From positions 1 to 40,693 of the forward strand of contig JAIKYU010000119.1 of the NCBI GenBank assembly GCA_024682835.1: a stretch of 40,693 bases of DNA, given 5' to 3'. The first letter of the stretch is position 1; every line of letters begins with the position of its first letter. The stretch comes from Lachnospiraceae bacterium. GTDB taxonomy: Bacteria; Bacillota; Clostridia; Lachnospirales; Lachnospiraceae. Positions 37,429-40,693 of this stretch are shown in pieces. The notes below the pieces were generated by a model. That model ran no database searches. It was not told the DNA's origin and saw nothing but the letters and a program-made list of their open reading frames with translations. A program made the position numbers and the translations under genes.

Positions 37429-38328
37429 ATGAAGCGTATTAGGATCCCGGCCGCGGCATTGTTTGCGATCCTTTGCAGTGTGGTGCTTTCAGGATGCGGT
37501 GAAAAATTTCCTGCTCTGACGCAGGAGGAGTATGATCTGATCGTCGATTATTCGGCGGGTGTCCTGTCAAAATACAACATGGGAAACGGCGATAAGCTGA
37601 CCAAGCTTCCTCCGTTGCAAGCAGAGGAAGAGGCGGGGACTCCGATTCCGGGTGCGGACATTCCGGAGCAGACGACTGTGCAGACAAAGCCGGCTGTGAC
37701 GGAAACATCCAAAACAGAACAGACGGTTTCAGGGCCGACCGTGAAGGAGCAGACGGAATCTGAGCCTGCAGGAGGAGGGGATTCCCAGCCCGATGAGTCT
37801 CCGATTGTCATGAATGACGGAAGCGGGGACGACGCGGAGGAAAATACCGAGCCATCCGGAGAGGAGCAGACGGCAGAGATTCCGTCCGGAGATTCGATGC
37901 CGATTGAAAGTGACGGAAATCTCCTGCAGCAGCTGCAGTCGGGAATCGGTATTTCGTTCAACGGCTATTATGTGCTGAATTCCTATCCCGAGGGAGGCAA
38001 CAGTTACACCGGAGTGACGGCTGAGGCGGGGAAGAAACTGTTGATTCTTTCGTTCACCCTGTCCAACGGGACGTCCGGCGATGTGAACGCGGATATTCTG
38101 AACGGGAATCCGACCTTTACCCTGTACATTAACGGACAACCGGTTGCCAAACAGCTGGTGACGGCACTGGATAATGATCTGGGCACCTATATCGGAACGA
38201 TTCCGGCCGGCGGCAACAGCGGCGCCGTGCTTTGTTTTCAAGTGCAGGATGTCCAGGCAAAGGCAATCGATACCATGAGCGTGAAACTGAATTATCACGG
38301 GGAGGAACAGTTTTTGTCAATTGAGTAA
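37429..38328 (+). CDS. Lipoprotein with acidic linker and C-terminal beta domain
   Basis: The 299-residue precursor has a signal peptide with lipobox LSGC (C23), so the mature protein is anchored on the outer face of the membrane. Residues 24-60 look helical. Residues 60-165 are a low-complexity Glu/Thr/Pro/Ser/Gly linker. Residues 170-299 predict an immunoglobulin-like beta sandwich (YVLNSYPEGGNSYTGV, KKLLILSFTLSNGTSG, FTLYINGQPV), similar in pattern to DUF4352/DUF5067-type extracellular domains; that match is tentative. ATG 37429 follows GGAGG by six bases. Function unknown. Confidence 0.8.
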   Translation: MKRIRIPAAALFAILCSVVLSGCGEKFPALTQEEYDLIVDYSAGVLSKYNMGNGDKLTKLPPLQAEEEAGTPIPGADIPEQTTVQTKPAVTETSKTEQTVSGPTVKEQTESEPAGGGDSQPDESPIVMNDGSGDDAEENTEPSGEEQTAEIPSGDSMPIESDGNLLQQLQSGIGISFNGYYVLNSYPEGGNSYTGVTAEAGKKLLILSFTLSNGTSGDVNADILNGNPTFTLYINGQPVAKQLVTALDNDLGTYIGTIPAGGNSGAVLCFQVQDVQAKAIDTMSVKLNYHGEEQFLSIE

Positions 38329-38372
38329 AGGAAGGGATTTTTACGAACTTTTATACATTTCTTCTGAAAATG

Positions 38373-38381
38373 TGATATAAT
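38373..38381 (+). promoter_or_regulatory. Extended -10 promoter of cheV
   Basis: TGATATAAT at 38373-38381 is a perfect extended -10. The -35 is poor (TTATAC at 38351-38356 would need 19 bases). No sigma-28 type motif of motility genes was seen. Confidence 0.6.
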
Positions 38382-38447
38382 ACTCTGGATTATTTGTTCG
38401 GTTGTGCCAAAGGGCATGATCAATACATGATGGAGGGCGAAAACAGT

Positions 38448-39353
38448 ATGGATACCAAGATCCTTCTAGAGAGCGGCAGCAATGAGTTGGAGGTGTTGGA
38501 GTTCACGGTGGATGGCCATGCTTACGGCATCAACGTGGCAAAGATCAAGGAGATTATCCCCTATGAGACGGTGACGCCTGTTCCGAACGCACATCCGAGC
38601 ATTGAGGGGATTTTTATGCCGCGTGACGTGATGATTACGGCGATTGATCTGCGCAACTGTCTGCAGCGCGGTGTGTCTGAGCCCGGCGGTCTCTTCATCA
38701 TCACAAATTTCAACAAGCTGGATATTGCCTTCCATGTGGACACGGTGATCGGCATTCATCGTGTGTCATGGGTGGACATCATCAAACCGAATGCAACCAT
38801 CTCCAAGGCGGAGGAGAGCATCTCCACCGGTATCATTAAGTATGAGGACAGGCTGATTATCATTCTGGACTTTGAGAAGATCGTTTCCGATATTAACCCG
38901 AATACCGGCTTAAAGATGGAGGATCTCAAGGAGTACAGCAACAGGACCAGGAACAGGATTCCGATCGTCCTTGCGGAAGATTCTCAGCTGCTTAATAAGC
39001 TGATTGTCGATTCGCTTAATCAGGCGGGTTATGATAATGTCAAGCATTTTGAAAACGGCAAACAGGCCTACGATTATATCAAGGAGTGCAAAGAAAACGG
39101 TACGCTTGAGGAAAAGGTCAAGTGTATCATTACAGATATTGAAATGCCGCTGATGGATGGTCACCGATTCACCAAACTGATCAAAAATGACGATGCGACG
39201 AAGAAGATCCCCGTTGTCATTTTCTCATCGCTGATCAACGAGGAGATGCGGAGAAAAGGTGATGCACTCGGAGCCAATAAGCAGATGACGAAGCCGGAAA
39301 TCGGAGATCTGGTATCTGTGGTCGATGAGTTGGTGGGAATCAAGGCGGATTGA
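38448..39353 (+). CDS. cheV: Chemotaxis coupling protein CheV (CheW domain plus receiver)
   Basis: The 301-residue protein joins a CheW-like domain (about 10-150; LEFTVDGHAYGINVAKIKEII), which links chemoreceptors to the CheA kinase, to a response-regulator receiver (about 170-300). The receiver has the acidic pocket E177-D178, the phospho-acceptor D230 in ITDIEMPLMDG, the switch serines S260/S261 and the lysine K282 in MTKPE. Phosphorylation of CheV is known to aid adaptation. ATG 38448 follows GGAGGG by ten bases. The repeat protein starts 19 bases after its stop, so the two are almost surely cotranscribed. No other che or fli gene is in the window. Confidence 0.95.
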   Translation: MDTKILLESGSNELEVLEFTVDGHAYGINVAKIKEIIPYETVTPVPNAHPSIEGIFMPRDVMITAIDLRNCLQRGVSEPGGLFIITNFNKLDIAFHVDTVIGIHRVSWVDIIKPNATISKAEESISTGIIKYEDRLIIILDFEKIVSDINPNTGLKMEDLKEYSNRTRNRIPIVLAEDSQLLNKLIVDSLNQAGYDNVKHFENGKQAYDYIKECKENGTLEEKVKCIITDIEMPLMDGHRFTKLIKNDDATKKIPVVIFSSLINEEMRRKGDALGANKQMTKPEIGDLVSVVDELVGIKAD

Positions 39354-39372
39354 GAGCAGATCATAAGGATCC

Positions 39373-40693
39373 ATGAATTCCAGTAACGAGAGCTATCTTG
39401 ACAGCCTGCTGTCCGCCATGATGGGCGGCGGCAGAAAGAAAGAAAGAGAACAAAGCAAAGAGCCTGCGCAGGAGTCTGTGACGGATGCGGAGGCTCTTGT
39501 TGACGCGCGCGATGTGACGGCGATTATCGACGATGATTTCGGTGGTGAGAGCGCGGATTTACAGGCGATCAGTGAACTGTTAAAACAATCGGATGCCCAT
39601 GTGCTGGCAGATCCCTCTCTTGAGGAGGAACTGGCTGATTTCATGGACGTTCCGATGGACGATGCTCCGCTGATGAGCGAGGTCATTGCGGCAGCAGTAC
39701 CTGAGTCAGAACCGGAACCGATACCGGAGCCGGAACCGATACCTGAGCCGATGCCTGAATCGATACCGGAGCCGGAAACGATACCGGAGCCGGAACCGAT
39801 GCCTGAATCGATACCTGAGCCTGAGCCGATGCCTGAGCCGATACCTGAGCCTGAGCCAATCCCGGAGCCGATACCTGAGCTTGAGCCAATCCCGGAGCCG
39901 ATACCTGAGCCTGAGCCGATGCCGGAGCTGTCGGGCGATCCGAACGCGAAGATGGATTCGGATGATATCGCGGCGCTCCTTGCTGCAATGAATGGTGGAG
40001 GAGATTCTGCCCCTGCCGAGGAAGCCGCACCCGAACCGGCACCTGCACCCGAACCGGAACCGATGCCTGAGCCTGAGTCAATCCCGGAGCCGATGTCTGA
40101 GCCTGAGCCGATACCTGAGCCGGAGCCTGCACCCGCGATGCCGGAGCTGTCGGGCGATCCGAACGCGCAGATGGATTCGGATGATATTGCGGCGCTCCTT
40201 GCTGCAATGAATGGTGGAGGAGATTCTGCCCCTGCGGAAGAAGCCACGCCTGAACCCGAACCGGAACCGATGCCTGAACCGGAGCCGATGTCTGAGCCTG
40301 AGTCAATCCCGGAGCCGATACCTGAGCCGATGCCGGAGCCGATACCTGAGCCTGAGCCAATCCCGGAGCCGATACCTGAGCCTGAGCCAATCCCGGAGCC
40401 GATACCTGAGCCTGAGCCGATGCCGGAGCCGGAGCCTGCACCCGCGATGCCGGAGCTGTCGGGCGATCCGAACGCGAAGATGGATCCGGATGATATCGCG
40501 GCGCTTTTTGCGGCAATGAATGGTGGAGGAGATTCCGCGCCCGCCGAGGAAGCCGCACCCGAACCTGAACCTGAACCCGAACCGGAACCGATACCTGAAC
40601 CGGAGCCGATGTCTGAGCCTGAGTCAATCCCGGAGCCGATACCTGAGCCGATGCCGGAGCCGATACCTGAGCCTGAGCCAATCCCGGAGCCGA
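39373..40693 (+). CDS. Glu-Pro repeat protein with recurring FliM-like LL motifs (partial, runs off the window)
   Basis: An uninterrupted frame of 440 codons from ATG 39373 (AAGGAT upstream) is still open at the window end. No named family was recognised. The N-terminus [20 protein letters not shown] contains a short amphipathic helix followed by Gly-Gly-Gly. Residues 21-165 are acidic, with [12 protein letters not shown] and [10 protein letters not shown]. From about 165 on, long arrays of PEP, PEPI and PEPM alternate with three nearly identical 36-residue modules at residues 183-218, 256-291 and 359-394. Each module starts [10 protein letters not shown] and contains [14 protein letters not shown] (copy 3: LF for LL). 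There is no signal peptide, so it is cytosolic. The motif resembles the EIDALL segment at the start of FliM/FliY that binds CheY. With cheV directly upstream, a role in binding receiver domains or the flagellar switch is a reasonable but unproven idea. Confidence 0.85.
   Translation, partial: MNSSNESYLDSLLSAMMGGGRKKEREQSKEPAQESVTDAEALVDARDVTAIIDDDFGGESADLQAISELLKQSDAHVLADPSLEEELADFMDVPMDDAPLMSEVIAAAVPESEPEPIPEPEPIPEPMPESIPEPETIPEPEPMPESIPEPEPMPEPIPEPEPIPEPIPELEPIPEPIPEPEPMPELSGDPNAKMDSDDIAALLAAMNGGGDSAPAEEAAPEPAPAPEPEPMPEPESIPEPMSEPEPIPEPEPAPAMPELSGDPNAQMDSDDIAALLAAMNGGGDSAPAEEATPEPEPEPMPEPEPMSEPESIPEPIPEPMPEPIPEPEPIPEPIPEPEPIPEPIPEPEPMPEPEPAPAMPELSGDPNAKMDPDDIAALFAAMNGGGDSAPAEEAAPEPEPEPEPEPIPEPEPMSEPESIPEPIPEPMPEPIPEPEPIPEP
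39919..40026 (+). repeat. Coding repeat module 1
   Basis: This 108-base unit encodes 36 residues from [12 protein letters not shown] to APAEEA. It is nearly identical at DNA level to modules 2 and 3, indicating recent duplication or gene conversion. It is 219 bases from module 2, start to start. Confidence 0.95.
40138..40245 (+). repeat. Coding repeat module 2
   Basis: Same 36-residue unit, with NAQM for NAKM. It is 309 bases from module 3, start to start; the difference in spacing is whole Glu-Pro units, so the arms vary in length while the frame is kept. Confidence 0.95.
40447..40554 (+). repeat. Coding repeat module 3
   Basis: Same unit with MDPDD for MDSDD and ALFAAM for ALLAAM. The Glu-Pro array continues past it to the end of the window, so more modules are likely beyond. 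Confidence 0.93.

Noticed and set aside
39393..40681. Long open frames in several other phases and on the minus strand over the Glu-Pro region, encoding Ser/Gly-, Arg/Tyr- or Gln/Ala-rich repeats
   Set aside because: A tandem DNA repeat with unit lengths in multiples of three stays open in many frames. Only the frame from 39373 has a start with a ribosome binding site after cheV and gives a non-repetitive acidic N-terminus.
39700..40693. Repeats as a possible CRISPR array
   Set aside because: Repeat units are coding, of variable length and without unique spacers.

Overview
The window looks like chromosomal DNA of an anaerobic Gram-positive bacterium of the Clostridia, most likely Lachnospiraceae. 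The grounds are strong AGGAGG-type ribosome binding sites, TTGnnn-17-TATAAT promoters, single-membrane lipoproteins, a short MetH without an activation domain, a YfhO-family protein, a DUF2804 protein and CheV. The family assignment is inference from gene content, not a database result. Coding density is very high. No stretch longer than about 300 bases lacks a gene; the longest are 164-346 (argH promoter and leader) and 35451-35742 (two divergent promoters). I see no insertion sequences, prophage genes, CRISPR array or rRNA.

Layout. 1-7143: tRNA-Leu(CAA), then a tightly overlapping run argH - asd - degenerate AAA-type ATPase - topB - hexapeptide acyltransferase-like protein. 7144-8720: a leader with mutually exclusive hairpins ahead of a cytosolic EF-hand/coiled-coil protein. 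8721-16261: a promoter, a zinc-ribbon membrane protein, a 73-residue membrane protein that looks like only the tail of a TPM-family protein, then a complete F1Fo ATP synthase operon (a, c, b, alpha, gamma, beta, epsilon). In this operon the delta subunit survives only as a C-terminal-type domain fused to the front of alpha. 16282-17768: a GT2 membrane glycosyltransferase convergent with a small lipoprotein. 17828-23496: metH (apparently leaderless), ilvB, a first ilvN, and a PAP2 phosphatase. 23528-26168: rfbB, rfbA and rfbC for dTDP-rhamnose precursors, without rfbD. 26140-27423 (minus): a PLP aminotransferase. 27570-31605: a second ilvN, ilvC and a YfhO-type membrane protein. 31602-33644 (minus): a membrane c-di-GMP phosphodiesterase with a dead GGDEF domain. 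33760-34408: tRNA-Gly(CCC), a hairpin and mscL with a zinc-ribbon tail. 34431-35450 (minus): DUF2804. 35743-38328: flotillin and a lipoprotein. 38448 to the end: cheV and a very long Glu-Pro repeat protein running off the window.

How the genes work together. Asd, ArgH, IlvB/IlvN/IlvC, MetH and the aminotransferase form a dispersed amino-acid biosynthesis set. RfbABC, GT2, PAP2 and YfhO point to envelope polysaccharide or lipid-linked sugar chemistry. CheV, the EAL protein and the repeat protein point to motility or signalling control.

The most interesting signals are four. (1) The open-ended repeat protein after cheV carries at least four short amphipathic motifs resembling the CheY-binding N-terminus of FliM, spaced by Glu-Pro arms. 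(2) The ATP synthase has a partial delta-alpha fusion and no separate atpH. (3) A terminator/antiterminator-like leader precedes the EF-hand gene. (4) metH has overlapping divergent promoters and an apparently leaderless start.
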